64,000 bases of DNA, from positions 124,001 through 188,000 of the forward strand of contig NZ_LUKF01000019.1 in assembly GCF_001592755.1 (NCBI RefSeq), given 5' to 3'. The position numbers were made by a program, and so were the translations under genes. The DNA is from Bdellovibrio bacteriovorus. GTDB taxonomy: Bacteria; Bdellovibrionota; Bdellovibrionia; Bdellovibrionales; Bdellovibrionaceae. The notes below the pieces were generated by a model. The model ran no database searches. It was not told the DNA's origin and was given only the letters and a program-made list of their open reading frames with translations. The stretch's first letter is position 1. Every line of letters starts with the position of its first letter. Positions 17,707 to 27,058 of the stretch are shown here, piece after piece.

Positions 17707-19205
17707 TGGAACTGGATTGGCTGAAACGCTGGAAACTTTATTCGCCTCATAATATCGCTATCAAAGATGGCGATACGGGCCGTGAATTTTCTTACGCCAA
17801 GCTTTTTGATTTAGCCAATCGCGGAGCTCATTACCTGCACAATCAGTTTGGCATTCGCAAAGGGGATCGCGTTGCGGTCCTTGCCACAAATGAACTGGAA
17901 TACGTTTTCCTTTTCTTTGCTTTGCAACGCCTGGGCGCCATCATGGTGCCGGTGAACTTCCGTCTGACTCAGCGAGAAGTGGATCACATCATCTCTGATT
18001 CATCTCCAAAGTTAGTTCTATTTCAAGAAGCCTATCGTGAAGTCGTTGAAAACCTGCCTTCGTCGTTAAAGCCCGAGCTTTTAAAACTTCAAGGCGATAA
18101 TAGCTTTGCAAGTTTTTTGGAATCTAGCGGTTCTGCCGAAGAGTATTCTTTCACATCACAGGAAAATGACCCTGTGATGATTATGTACACTTCGGGTACG
18201 ACGGGTTCTCCTAAAGGCGCCATCTTGACTTACAAGATGATCTTTTGGAACTCGATCAACACGACCCTGCGCCTGAATATCTCGCAAAATGATTGCACAG
18301 TGATCTTCCTCCCCTTCTTCCACACGGGAGGCTGGAATGTTCTGACGACACCATTCATTCATCGCGGCGCTAAAGTGGTTTTCTTGAAAAAGTTTGAGGC
18401 GGACCAAATCCTTCATTTGAGTGCCCAAGAAAAAGCGACTTTGCTTTTCGGTGTACCAACGACCATGGATATGATGGCTCGCTCTGACCTTTTTAATAAA
18501 GTAAATCTTTCTAATATTCGCTATGCCATCGTGGGCGGCGAGCCAATGCCCATCGAGTTGATTCGCGTCTGGGATAAAAAAGGAATTCCAGTTCGTCAAG
18601 GTTACGGCCTGACTGAGTTTGGCCCGAACGTCTTTTCTTTAAATGAAGAAGATGCGCTTAGAAAAATCGGCTCTATTGGGTTCCCGAACTTTTATATCGA
18701 AGCCAAGGTGGTCGATATGGAAGGAAAAGAGCTTAAAGACAATGAGGTCGGTGAACTAATTCTGCGTGGACCGATGTGTATGCAAGGGTATTGGCATAAT
18801 GAAAAAGCCACCAATGAAACCATCAAAGAGGGTTGGCTTTACACGGGCGATTTAGTACGCCGTGATTCTGAGGGCTATTACTACGTGGTCGGACGCAAAA
18901 AAGACATGTTCATCTCAGGCGGAGAAAATGTATATCCTCCGGAGATTGAACAAATTCTGCGCACTCATCCTTCGGTATTGGAAGCGGCCGTCATTGGCGT
19001 TCCTGACGAAAAATGGGGCGAGGTGGGTAAAGCTTTTATTGTGGCAGGCCAAGGAAGCCTGACCGCGGATGAGCTGCACCAACACTGCGTTCGAAATCTG
19101 GCAAAATTCAAAATCCCTAAGCATTTTGTGTTTTTACCGTCCTTACCTAAGGGCGATAGCGGCAAGATTCTGAAGCGCAAATTGATGGAATTGGCTCCCA
19201 ACTAG
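17706..19205 (+). CDS. Acyl-CoA synthetase / AMP-dependent ligase
   Basis: This 499-residue adenylate-forming enzyme has A3 motif YTSGTTGSPKGA, GYGLTEFGP (A5), YTGDLVRRDSEGYYYVVGRK (A7/A8), SGGENVYPPEIE, and the catalytic Lys region PKGDSGKILKR at the C-terminus. It activates a carboxylic acid with ATP and probably transfers it to CoA. The start is the ATG that shares its A with the upstream stop; an earlier in-frame start (17688) would overlap. It is coupled to the KAS III-like gene and likely supplies its acyl substrate. Confidence 0.9.
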   Translation: MELDWLKRWKLYSPHNIAIKDGDTGREFSYAKLFDLANRGAHYLHNQFGIRKGDRVAVLATNELEYVFLFFALQRLGAIMVPVNFRLTQREVDHIISDSSPKLVLFQEAYREVVENLPSSLKPELLKLQGDNSFASFLESSGSAEEYSFTSQENDPVMIMYTSGTTGSPKGAILTYKMIFWNSINTTLRLNISQNDCTVIFLPFFHTGGWNVLTTPFIHRGAKVVFLKKFEADQILHLSAQEKATLLFGVPTTMDMMARSDLFNKVNLSNIRYAIVGGEPMPIELIRVWDKKGIPVRQGYGLTEFGPNVFSLNEEDALRKIGSIGFPNFYIEAKVVDMEGKELKDNEVGELILRGPMCMQGYWHNEKATNETIKEGWLYTGDLVRRDSEGYYYVVGRKKDMFISGGENVYPPEIEQILRTHPSVLEAAVIGVPDEKWGEVGKAFIVAGQGSLTADELHQHCVRNLAKFKIPKHFVFLPSLPKGDSGKILKRKLMELAPN

Positions 19206-19287
19206 CTTTCCGTTGATAATATCATTCCAATTTTGCATTGCACTTTTCGATGTGATGGCGTTTATATTCGGCCATCTCGGAGGATAT

Positions 19288-19809
19288 ATGAAGAAGTTTT
19301 TAGGCTTCCTGGTTATCGCGACTCTTTCTTTGACGGCTCAAGCTGACGAGTACTTCGTTGGTGGCCGCGATTTCTACGATACGATGGAACAATACAACCA
19401 GGCTTGCGACGATGTTTGCGAAAAACCTTTTTTCCACACGGTTGTTTACTCAAACGGAAAATCATCTGGTTTATTGACGAAGTACGACCTGGATCGTTTG
19501 AATAAGATCATGATCCACCAATCCAATATCTGGGCGGACACTATTCTTGAAGGCGACTATCAATCCGAAGGTGACACGCGTTTAGACGAAGTGGTTGCGA
19601 TCTTTAAGTCTTCAAATCTTATTGGCTACAAAATCACATATTCTGAAAAAGCCTGGGATACGGCTTCTTGTGACTTCGACTATGAAGATGAAAGCGAAGA
19701 CAAGTACCAGGATTGTACTGAAGGTCGTATTGTAGAAAGTTCTTTCGTCAGCAAGGATTTCAAAACTTACTTCCGCGACGACAATGCCATGGCAGAGTTC
19801 TTTGAATAA
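19288..19809 (+). CDS. Secreted acidic protein of unknown function
   Basis: This 173-residue protein starts at ATG 19288 behind CGGAGGA, with signal peptide MKKFLGFLVIATLSLTAQA. The mature protein is acidic (YEDESEDKYQD) and has four cysteines (in QACDDVCE and ASCDF...DCTEG), which suggests disulfides. It recognises no family. It lies 82 bases after the ligase gene and has its own terminator. Confidence 0.75.
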   Translation: MKKFLGFLVIATLSLTAQADEYFVGGRDFYDTMEQYNQACDDVCEKPFFHTVVYSNGKSSGLLTKYDLDRLNKIMIHQSNIWADTILEGDYQSEGDTRLDEVVAIFKSSNLIGYKITYSEKAWDTASCDFDYEDESEDKYQDCTEGRIVESSFVSKDFKTYFRDDNAMAEFFE

Positions 19810-19822
19810 GACTCGACTTTAG

Positions 19823-19846
19823 AAGGAGGCTGAAAAACCTCCTTTT
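19823..19846 (+). terminator. Rho-independent terminator
   Basis: 7-bp stem AAGGAGG/CCTCCTT with an 8-nt loop, then TTCT; it follows the 173-residue secreted protein gene. Confidence 0.7.
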
Positions 19847-19952
19847 CTGTTCTCAGCCCCTTCTGAAAATTTAATCTAAAATCACTGTCTCAATTTTAGA
19901 ATTCCCTCCTGAAAACCTAAACTTTTTCGAATAGATAACCGAATTACAAAGA

Positions 19953-22163
19953 ATGAAACGTCTCTCCGTTTTATTCGCAATAATTTTGGTAGTGTCGGCA
20001 TGTACTAGCGCTCAGCGAACACCGAGTTCTGTCGTCTATGATGATCAACGTGTGAATCGCATCCAAGAAATCGATTTGGAGCTTTCTAAGTTCTGGAACA
20101 ATGATTGGAGAGCGAATCAAGAGTTCTTCCAGACACAAACAGGTCTGAACGCGCCTCAAGCTTTTGATGGTCGTATGTATCAGGATCCGCATGTGCGCGA
20201 TCAAGTCGAGCGTCTTTGGAAAGAACGCCAACAAGAAGTCGATGTGCTGTCATCAAAACTTTCTCTGCGAGAATGGGACGGCTTAGGGCCTTGGTTTTCA
20301 GCGTCTTTCCGTTCCCCGCTCTTTGAAAAAGAAGAGATCGTTGAAATCACGAACATGAACGAATTTAAGAGCGAGGATATTAAAGAGACAAACGCTTTCC
20401 CGCTTGAGCATCGCTTTTATTCCAACTATTCACTGCGCCTGATGAACAACTTGCCGGTCGAAACGACACCGTTTGCTGGCGACAGACAGGACCAGCGTCA
20501 AAAGTATCTGAAGGCTCGATTAGATTGCGATGGCGATATTATCTATAAGTCAGGTTTTCTCTTCTTCCAAAACGAAACGCGCGGTCGTGTTTATGAATTC
20601 AATTGGTATTTCAATAAAGAAAACGGCCAGCGAGTTTCGGTAAAACTTTCTTCGGGCGTAAGAAGCTGTCAGCTTAGATACTATGATCCAGATAAAGATC
20701 GTAAGTGGACTCACACGATCAAGCTTGTCGACATTGCGATGACGACACCAGAGTGGATTAAGCTCACAAATCAGATCGACGTCTGTGCTCGTCCTGTTGG
20801 AAATTTTGGCGGCAACAATGTCACAAATTTCTTCTGGCAGCAGGATTATCTGTTTACGACTTGCCCACAAAGCTTTGATAAGTTGATCAACTTGCGCGAT
20901 CCGTATCTTTCGATGAATCGTCGTGTGCTTTCATTGACCGGATCACCTTTAGCCCGCAAAGATTTTAATGAAAAGAATCCCATGGCGGCTTTGAATTTCG
21001 ATAAAGCTCCCAAGTTTGATATTATTTGGGTTTCTTCTTTGAATTTCTCTGCTGACTTCTATGGAATGGTTCTGGCGCGGGCCCTTCGTCATCACGCAGA
21101 GCGCGGCACACAGATTCGGGTTCTAGTGCCTGAAGTGACCATGACCAAAAAGGATAAGCGTATTCTTGAGTGGTTGGCGTTTGGAATGCCTAACGTCAAG
21201 GTTCAATACTACAAGTATCGTTTGTCGGAAGCGAAAGATGGTTCATGGCTTGATAAATTTCATCGCGTGAACCACACGAAGATTGTTATGGGTTATTCTT
21301 CAACGAACTGGAAGGACAGCTTCTTGATCACGGGTGGAAGAAACATTCGTGACTCTTATATCTTCAGCGATACTCCGTTTTACAAAGCCTATAAGTATTT
21401 AAAAAACTACGGTGAAGGCGAAGAGCCTTACATTTACTATAACGACTTCGAAGTTGAAATGCGCGGTCACCCGTTCATTCAATCCGTAATGGCACAGATG
21501 CTGTCATTCTGGATGCGTGATCCGGTTTCAAATCGCTTTCGCTCTACGAACGTGAATATTCCACAAGCGGCTTCGCAAAGTCAGGTCTTGCGTTTGACGG
21601 CTTTACCAAATTTATATCCTTTGGTTCGCCATGTGATGTCGCTTCCTTTCTTTGATGGCTTCCAGCTCGAGAAGTTCTACATCAATATGATTGATTCCGC
21701 TCAATCCGAACTGTTATTGACGACACCTTATTTCCGTCCTTCTGTGGCGATCAGTGCGGCTTTGGATCGTGCCGTCCAACGTGGAGTCAAAGTGAAGATT
21801 TTGACTCGCATCCACTTGGCGGGTGACGGTACTCCTCAGATCGCGGAAGACGTAAATAAAGAAGGAATCAATCGTCACTTAAAGAATGTCGAAATCTACG
21901 AGTGGACGGATTCGCGCTCAATTATGCACGCGAAGATTTTGGTGATTGATAAAAAGCTGAGCTTTATCAGCAGCGTGAATTTGAATCGTCGAAGCTTTAT
22001 TCACGACACCGAAAGTGGAGCTTTGATTTTGCACGAACCTACCGCGCTTGATATGCGTAAAGAAGTCTTAGACTTCCTGAAAGGTGGTCGTCGCATCACT
22101 CAGACGGAAAAAATTTCTTGGATCAATGGCACCTTGATCGACTGGGCGGATTCGTACTTCTAA
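19953..22163 (+). CDS. Phospholipase D-family lipoprotein
   Basis: This 736-residue protein has lipobox VVSAC with Cys17, so it should sit in the envelope. The C-terminal half has two PLD repeats. The first (H441-T-K443, then GYSSTNWKDSF and TGGRN) lacks an Asp four residues after the Lys. The second is canonical, H659-A-K-I-L-V-I-D, followed by SSVNLNRRS. The layout resembles cardiolipin synthases and secreted PLD hydrolases acting on phosphodiesters. Residues 1-350 are unassigned and Trp/Phe-rich. It could hydrolyse prey phospholipid or transfer phosphatidyl groups; sequence cannot decide. Confidence 0.85.
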   Translation: MKRLSVLFAIILVVSACTSAQRTPSSVVYDDQRVNRIQEIDLELSKFWNNDWRANQEFFQTQTGLNAPQAFDGRMYQDPHVRDQVERLWKERQQEVDVLSSKLSLREWDGLGPWFSASFRSPLFEKEEIVEITNMNEFKSEDIKETNAFPLEHRFYSNYSLRLMNNLPVETTPFAGDRQDQRQKYLKARLDCDGDIIYKSGFLFFQNETRGRVYEFNWYFNKENGQRVSVKLSSGVRSCQLRYYDPDKDRKWTHTIKLVDIAMTTPEWIKLTNQIDVCARPVGNFGGNNVTNFFWQQDYLFTTCPQSFDKLINLRDPYLSMNRRVLSLTGSPLARKDFNEKNPMAALNFDKAPKFDIIWVSSLNFSADFYGMVLARALRHHAERGTQIRVLVPEVTMTKKDKRILEWLAFGMPNVKVQYYKYRLSEAKDGSWLDKFHRVNHTKIVMGYSSTNWKDSFLITGGRNIRDSYIFSDTPFYKAYKYLKNYGEGEEPYIYYNDFEVEMRGHPFIQSVMAQMLSFWMRDPVSNRFRSTNVNIPQAASQSQVLRLTALPNLYPLVRHVMSLPFFDGFQLEKFYINMIDSAQSELLLTTPYFRPSVAISAALDRAVQRGVKVKILTRIHLAGDGTPQIAEDVNKEGINRHLKNVEIYEWTDSRSIMHAKILVIDKKLSFISSVNLNRRSFIHDTESGALILHEPTALDMRKEVLDFLKGGRRITQTEKISWINGTLIDWADSYF

Positions 22164-22171
22164 GTTCCACC

Positions 22172-22204
22172 GCTCGGCCTAGGGCCTAGGTCGAGCTTTT
22201 CTTT
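22172..22204 (+). terminator. Rho-independent terminator after PLD gene
   Basis: 12-nt arms GCTCGGCCTAGG and CCTAGGTCGAGC pair with one G-T position and are followed by TTTTCTTTT. Confidence 0.8.
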
Positions 22205-22257
22205 TCAGCACTTTCTATTCACAGATTTGAAAATAAAGTTCGTGTAAACTGAGGACT

Positions 22258-22896
22258 ATGTATAAATTGTTTTTCCTCATTTCCGCTGCCATCGCCCTTG
22301 TGTCTTGCCAGCAAGGTCCTTCGTTGGGACCCGGAGATGATGATCATTTGGCCAGTGCCGCCGAAACCGATTGCGGCTTCATTCAAAATAGTTATGGTCA
22401 ACGCGTATCCTGGAAACTCAATATTCCCGTCGTTTTACAACTTCATAGCGAATACCCGCCCGAGTATGACGAGGTGATTAAGCGGGCCGCTCAGCATTGG
22501 AATGATGCTGCCGGCATGACGCTTTTCCGCTTTGATAGAACAGGGGCTAATCTTGGCGCCGAAGTTACTCGGAACGCCACGAATACTGTTCACTGGATGA
22601 AGACGTGGCCGGAAACCCAAAAGACCCTGCAAGCCGTGACGAATCTTTATTGGCGGGGAAATCAAATTTATGAATCTGATATTGCTGTTGATCATAAGTA
22701 TTTTAACTTCTTCGTAGACAACGCCACAACACCCTATGATGTTCATTTGGAAAGTCTTTTGATCCATGAATTAGGGCACGTGCTCGGATTAAAACATCGC
22801 ACTGTACCTAGTGTAATGTGGTCTACATTAAACGGCGCCGTGAAACGAGATTCATTAACTACAGCCGATCGTGAAACGATCAAGTGCGAGTATTAA
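22258..22896 (+). CDS. Matrixin-like zinc metalloprotease lipoprotein
   Basis: This 212-residue protein has a signal peptide with lipobox ALVSC (Cys17). Residues 170-180 are HELGHVLGLKH, the complete metzincin zinc motif, followed by the Met-turn SVMW (Met187). Matrixin-type peptidases cut proteins outside the cytoplasm. The small size means little beyond the catalytic domain. The next gene begins 1 base after the stop, so they are probably co-transcribed. Confidence 0.9.
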   Translation: MYKLFFLISAAIALVSCQQGPSLGPGDDDHLASAAETDCGFIQNSYGQRVSWKLNIPVVLQLHSEYPPEYDEVIKRAAQHWNDAAGMTLFRFDRTGANLGAEVTRNATNTVHWMKTWPETQKTLQAVTNLYWRGNQIYESDIAVDHKYFNFFVDNATTPYDVHLESLLIHELGHVLGLKHRTVPSVMWSTLNGAVKRDSLTTADRETIKCEY

Positions 22897-22897
22897 G

Positions 22898-23590
22898 ATG
22901 AAAAAAGAAAAAACGAATCTGCAAAAAATGTCGCGCATGATAAGCCTGGTGCTTTTAATGGCCGCATTGCCTTTCGGTGTTTTACTTCTTAATAAAAAAG
23001 TGAATCAGCTCCGTGGTGTCGCCTCTTCGGAAGAGGGTGCCGCTGTCAACGTTACGACGTTTGATTATGATTTGACTGAAGCGTCCCCTGAACAATTTAA
23101 AAAAGCGTTTAAGTACCAAGTTTTAAAAGAGGCTTCGGTCATTTCAACGCCCCAAGGACCGGCAATGCGTCTGGGACTTTTCTTGATGAAGAATGAATCC
23201 GGAAGCAAGGTTTTTGCCTGCGAACAATATCCTACCGTGGATTTGATTTTCGCCGCTGAAGGAATCGCGTTTTCTGGAGAAATTCCGCAAATGATCGTGC
23301 GTGTGCCCTGCACGGTCGCCGCCGACCAACGCCACATTGATACTTTGCCGATTCCTTTTGCAAAGATCATTAAAAGTCCGACCTCGCAGTATGAGTTTTC
23401 AACTTCTGCCGAAGGTTCCCGAGAAGAAGGAAAGATTTTTTTCCGCCACGTTGTCGAGTTTTGGCCGACGGAATGGACCTGGACAGGTGTGAAGTTTTAT
23501 GGAGTGAATCCCGAAGATACTTTGCAGATCAACGGGTACGAAGTCATTTCGGTTCTGGGCGAACCACTTATCTTAAAAGTTAGCGAATAG
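22898..23590 (+). CDS. Membrane-anchored protein of unknown function
   Basis: This 230-residue protein has a basic N-terminus, one membrane span (about residues 14-33, ISLVLLMAALPFGVLLLNKK), and an extracytoplasmic beta-rich remainder. The start is ATG 22898, just after the metalloprotease stop; an in-frame start 27 bases earlier inside that gene is possible. The position suggests it could partner with the protease. The 3' end overlaps the convergent BamE-like gene by 11 bases. No family recognised. Confidence 0.7.
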   Translation: MKKEKTNLQKMSRMISLVLLMAALPFGVLLLNKKVNQLRGVASSEEGAAVNVTTFDYDLTEASPEQFKKAFKYQVLKEASVISTPQGPAMRLGLFLMKNESGSKVFACEQYPTVDLIFAAEGIAFSGEIPQMIVRVPCTVAADQRHIDTLPIPFAKIIKSPTSQYEFSTSAEGSREEGKIFFRHVVEFWPTEWTWTGVKFYGVNPEDTLQINGYEVISVLGEPLILKVSE

Positions 23591-24023
23591 ATTCAAATTC
23601 AGGTACGTAGCGGACCTTGTCTTCACCGCGAGCTTTCGCTTCGTAATCGCTATACTCTTTGCGGTGTTGTTCCACTTCTTTAGCGATTTGCTCATCGATT
23701 TCTTTATTCTTCTGATCATTGATAGCGTCAACGGCCATCGCCGTTTTCGTGACTTCGGGTTGAGAGATATCACCTACATAAATGGCGTTGCCGTTAAAGA
23801 ATTGAACTTCTTTTTCAAAGCGGATGCGATCGTCATAGAAAACATAGGTCCAACGATCTTTGCCATGATAGCGTTGGGTGCGAGAGGGACTTCCCATTAA
23901 ATCAAGAACGTCATCTTTTTCCATGCCGGGTTTTACTTCGCCAAACTGCTTTAGCATTGACGTCTGACAGGCTGTCGTCAAAAGACCGATTATCACGACA
24001 GGAATAGCCAAATAACGGAGCAT
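23580..24023 (-). CDS. BamE/SmpA-like lipoprotein
   Basis: This 147-residue lipoprotein (lipobox LTTAC, Cys19) has the SmpA/OmlA pattern: FGEVKPGMEKDDVLDLMGSP, then WTYVFYDDRIRFEKEVQFFNG. Family members stabilise the BAM complex for outer-membrane protein assembly or fold as BLIP-like modules. A charged helical tail (about residues 95-147) extends past the usual domain. It is either BamE or a paralogue. The start follows GGGGGA. Confidence 0.75.
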   Translation of the reverse strand: MLRYLAIPVVIIGLLTTACQTSMLKQFGEVKPGMEKDDVLDLMGSPSRTQRYHGKDRWTYVFYDDRIRFEKEVQFFNGNAIYVGDISQPEVTKTAMAVDAINDQKNKEIDEQIAKEVEQHRKEYSDYEAKARGEDKVRYVPEFESIR

Positions 24024-24126
24024 AGTTCCCCCATCCTTCTATGCTACTAGTTTACTAAGAAGCTTGAAAGGCCGCCACTTTCTTTTGTCTCATTTTAATA
24101 CAAAAAGAAGCGGCCGAAGCCGGGGG

Positions 24127-25215
24127 TTAGATTTCCCCCCGGCTCTTTCTTGCCATATGAACTTTGGCGTCCAGATGTATTTTCTTCCATCTTTTCTTTT
24201 CCTCCGCCATTTTCGCGGGATCCAATCGACGCTCCTGATAAGACGCTTCCTTTTGCAGTTTCAAATAGCTTTCCCATCGGTCGGGATCTAAATCTCCGTT
24301 GGATAAAGCATTTTGAATAGCGCAACCGGGTTCTTGATTATGGGCGCAGTCCCGGAATTTACATTGCGCTGAAAGGGACAGGATATCCGAAAATAATTCC
24401 TGCACGCCTTCTTCTTGATCATGCAATCCCAACTGCCTCATACCCGGAGTGTCCATCAAAACAGCGCCTTCTTTCAGTCGAAACAAAGCACGAGATGTGG
24501 TGGTATGGCGGCCGCGATCGTCGTCTTCCCTAGCGCTTTGAGTTTTAAGAACTTCTTCACCCAGAAAGAAGTTCGTTAATGTGGATTTTCCAACCCCGGA
24601 AGATCCCATAAGAACGGCCGTTTTTCCTGGTTTAAGATATTTTCTTAAGCCCTCACACGTCTGCGGTTCAAAAACACTGACGGCGTAAATCGGAACGCCG
24701 ATATAAGTATTTTCAAGATCATGCAAAATACTTTCGGCATCTTCCACCAAGTCCGCTTTGCTTAAAACAATCACCGGCGAAGCCCCGCTATCCCACGCAA
24801 TACTCAAGTATCGATCCAAACGATTGACGTTCAGATCGCGATTGAGCGACGTCACGATGAAGACAACATCGACATTGGCCGCGACGACTTGCACCCCCTG
24901 CCCCGGATCGCGACGATAGAAACACGTGCGACGATCTAAGACTTTTTGGATAAGTGCTTTATCTTGATGCTCTTCCATACGGCAAAGCACCCAGTCACCC
25001 ACTGCGGGAAATGCGCCGGGCGCATGGGCGAAATCATGACGAAAGCGTCCTGATACTTGCGCCAGAAGACTGGTCGATTCACCGAATGTCACACGGTAAA
25101 GGTCTCTTTCCTGACCGATCACACGCGCCAGCTTCAGTTCGTCTTCTTTGTTTTCAATTTGTAGTTCAAAAAATAAATCCCATCCCCAAGAATTGAGGTG
25201 TGAGTACGAATTCAC
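24127..25215 (-). CDS. rsgA: Ribosome small subunit-dependent GTPase A
   Basis: This 362-residue circularly permuted GTPase matures the 30S subunit. After an N-terminal OB-like domain, the motifs come in the order G4 (VLSKAD), G1 (GSSGVGKST), G3 (DTPGMRQ). The C-terminal zinc site is C-K-F-R-D-C-A-H...C. The start is GTG 25215 behind TTGGAG with 7-nt spacing; a TTG at 25239 has no ribosome site. A GC-rich stem (24118-24143) covers the stop and may act in termination. The upstream gap 25216-25429 shows nothing certain. Confidence 0.93.
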   Translation of the reverse strand: MNSYSHLNSWGWDLFFELQIENKEDELKLARVIGQERDLYRVTFGESTSLLAQVSGRFRHDFAHAPGAFPAVGDWVLCRMEEHQDKALIQKVLDRRTCFYRRDPGQGVQVVAANVDVVFIVTSLNRDLNVNRLDRYLSIAWDSGASPVIVLSKADLVEDAESILHDLENTYIGVPIYAVSVFEPQTCEGLRKYLKPGKTAVLMGSSGVGKSTLTNFFLGEEVLKTQSAREDDDRGRHTTTSRALFRLKEGAVLMDTPGMRQLGLHDQEEGVQELFSDILSLSAQCKFRDCAHNQEPGCAIQNALSNGDLDPDRWESYLKLQKEASYQERRLDPAKMAEEKKRWKKIHLDAKVHMARKSRGEI

Positions 25216-25429
25216 GCAAAAACTCCAATAGTTTTTCAAGTTAATAGAAAAATGGAGCTCTCGTGGATTTGAATTGTCTTAGGAATTTAAAACTAAGCGA
25301 ATAGACCCAGAGAGCTGTTGTTTGATTTATTGAATTTTACAATCATAGGCCCTCCTGGTTCGTGAATATGAATCTATCTTGCGGGAAGACGGCCTCTTCG
25401 TCAAGCGGGCGTCCCATTCTATGTCATAA

Positions 25430-26392
25430 TTACTTCAATAAAGAATAAAACCTGCGGAAGGCCTGAGGTGCTTGGACCAGACCCTTTTTGGGATTGATGG
25501 CATCGCCAAACTCCGCTGGATCAGCTTTTTCTCCATTAATGTAAAGTTCTGTCTGCGTGTTCGTAGTGACCGCGACAATGCGAAGAGCTCCCCGCAAGGT
25601 TTGCAGATCCATTAAATACTGCATCTGCATTTCGCCAGTGGCACTATTTACACTCATCTGTAGTTTCAACGGACCACTGACTGTGTCGCCATCAGCAAGT
25701 TTCACGGCCACTCGTCCCGCGCCGCTGATCTTCATCACCATCGACATTTTTTCTTTTTCAATTTTAACATCGGCATTACCTACGGAGATCAGCTCTAAAA
25801 CATACTGATCCACCTTTGTGGATTCGCGTAGCACAGGATCTTGAATAACACTGGACACTTTCTGTTTGAGGGTCACTTGATTAGAGATCTCCGCAGTTTG
25901 CGATGACTTATCAGCGCGTACGCTATTGACTCGGGTGATAGCTTCACCTTCTTCGACAAAACTAAGAGGACATCCTTTTGCTGCAATCGACATTTGCGCA
26001 CGCTCGCCAGAAACTGATCCCTCGCGAATTTGTGTATCTCCCCACTGCGCTCCGAAAGCAGGAAAGACTTCACATTCTTTTTTTATTTTCTTTAAAAGAG
26101 CCACACCTTCTGGTGAAAGCTTCTCGATGGATTTCTGTCTTTGTTCGACTTCCACTGTTTTTGCGGAAGCTCCACTGACAACGGAAGTGAAGATAGCATT
26201 GGGCGCTGGAATGATTTTGACTAAAGCTTTGTTGAGATCTGTGTAGTAAGTGACATCCGCCGCCGTCATCGCATTGGCGGGCTTTTCAAAAGGGCGAAAC
26301 TGATCGACAGGTGTATCGGGTCCGTCACCGCCTCCGCCTGAACAAGCTGTGATTGTTAACGCCGATACAATTAAAAGAGTAAATTGTTTCAT
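25430..26392 (-). CDS. Lipoprotein of unknown function
   Basis: This 320-residue protein has lipobox TITAC (Cys17), followed by SGGGGDG, a flexible tether typical of surface or periplasmic lipoproteins. The remainder is mixed alpha/beta with two Cys (CEVFPAF and KGCPL) and no recognised domain. It is flanked by 66 bases upstream of no clear coding content. Function unknown. Confidence 0.7.
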   Translation of the reverse strand: MKQFTLLIVSALTITACSGGGGDGPDTPVDQFRPFEKPANAMTAADVTYYTDLNKALVKIIPAPNAIFTSVVSGASAKTVEVEQRQKSIEKLSPEGVALLKKIKKECEVFPAFGAQWGDTQIREGSVSGERAQMSIAAKGCPLSFVEEGEAITRVNSVRADKSSQTAEISNQVTLKQKVSSVIQDPVLRESTKVDQYVLELISVGNADVKIEKEKMSMVMKISGAGRVAVKLADGDTVSGPLKLQMSVNSATGEMQMQYLMDLQTLRGALRIVAVTTNTQTELYINGEKADPAEFGDAINPKKGLVQAPQAFRRFYSLLK

Positions 26393-26458
26393 TGAAACCC
26401 CTCAGTGTCCCTGAGGAGTATTAAATAACGTCTAAAACCAGAGTCAATATGGGAACTA

Positions 26459-27058
26459 TTACTTCTTTAGGATGACGGGATCGACGATGCTGGGCGCGGA
26501 CTCTTGGGACTTTTTCTTTTCTTCGGCAACCGTGTGTCCCATTTCATTTTTGTTAGGCTTCTCGTACTGAATGCGCACCTTTTGCAAAGTCTTTTTCACT
26601 GAATTTCCTAAGCTCATCTGAGTTTCCATTTCTTCAATGGATTTCACTTCGATGCGCTCGTATTCGCGCTTTTCAGTTTGGCCTTTTTCAGGATAGCGGT
26701 ATTTCAAAAGCGCCCGCTGCTGATCGTATTCTTTAACATTTGTGTTCAGATCTTTATGCAAAGCTTTCATCTGATTGATGATCTCGGCAACACGAGCAGA
26801 GTCTTTTGTTTGTTGTTTCTCAGTGATGAGCTTTTGAATTTCTGTTTCGGCGGAACGCACTTTGGCTTCTAAAGCCTGCACGCGCGCTTGTACAACGGCA
26901 TAAGAATCTTCGCTGGATTTGATTTCTTTGGGAGGAGCTTCGGCCTTCGCACCCTCTTTAGGGGCTTCGCCATGTTCAGCCGCCGGAGCTTCATTAGCCA
27001 CCGCCACTGACGAAAGTGTCAAAAAGCTCAACGAAATTTTAAGAACCAGAGAGTACAT
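26459..27058 (-). CDS. Secreted coiled-coil protein
   Basis: This 199-residue protein starts behind GGAGG with a signal peptide ending near AVA-N (residue 22). A Pro/Ala/Glu-rich linker comes first, then a heptad-rich helix (about residues 55-120, AVVQARVQALEAKVRSAETE onward), then a charged tail ending VILKK. It has no catalytic motif. Its 5' end overlaps the zinc-ribbon gene by 20 bases, so it is probably translated from the same mRNA as secA. Confidence 0.7.
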   Translation of the reverse strand: MYSLVLKISLSFLTLSSVAVANEAPAAEHGEAPKEGAKAEAPPKEIKSSEDSYAVVQARVQALEAKVRSAETEIQKLITEKQQTKDSARVAEIINQMKALHKDLNTNVKEYDQQRALLKYRYPEKGQTEKREYERIEVKSIEEMETQMSLGNSVKKTLQKVRIQYEKPNKNEMGHTVAEEKKKSQESAPSIVDPVILKK

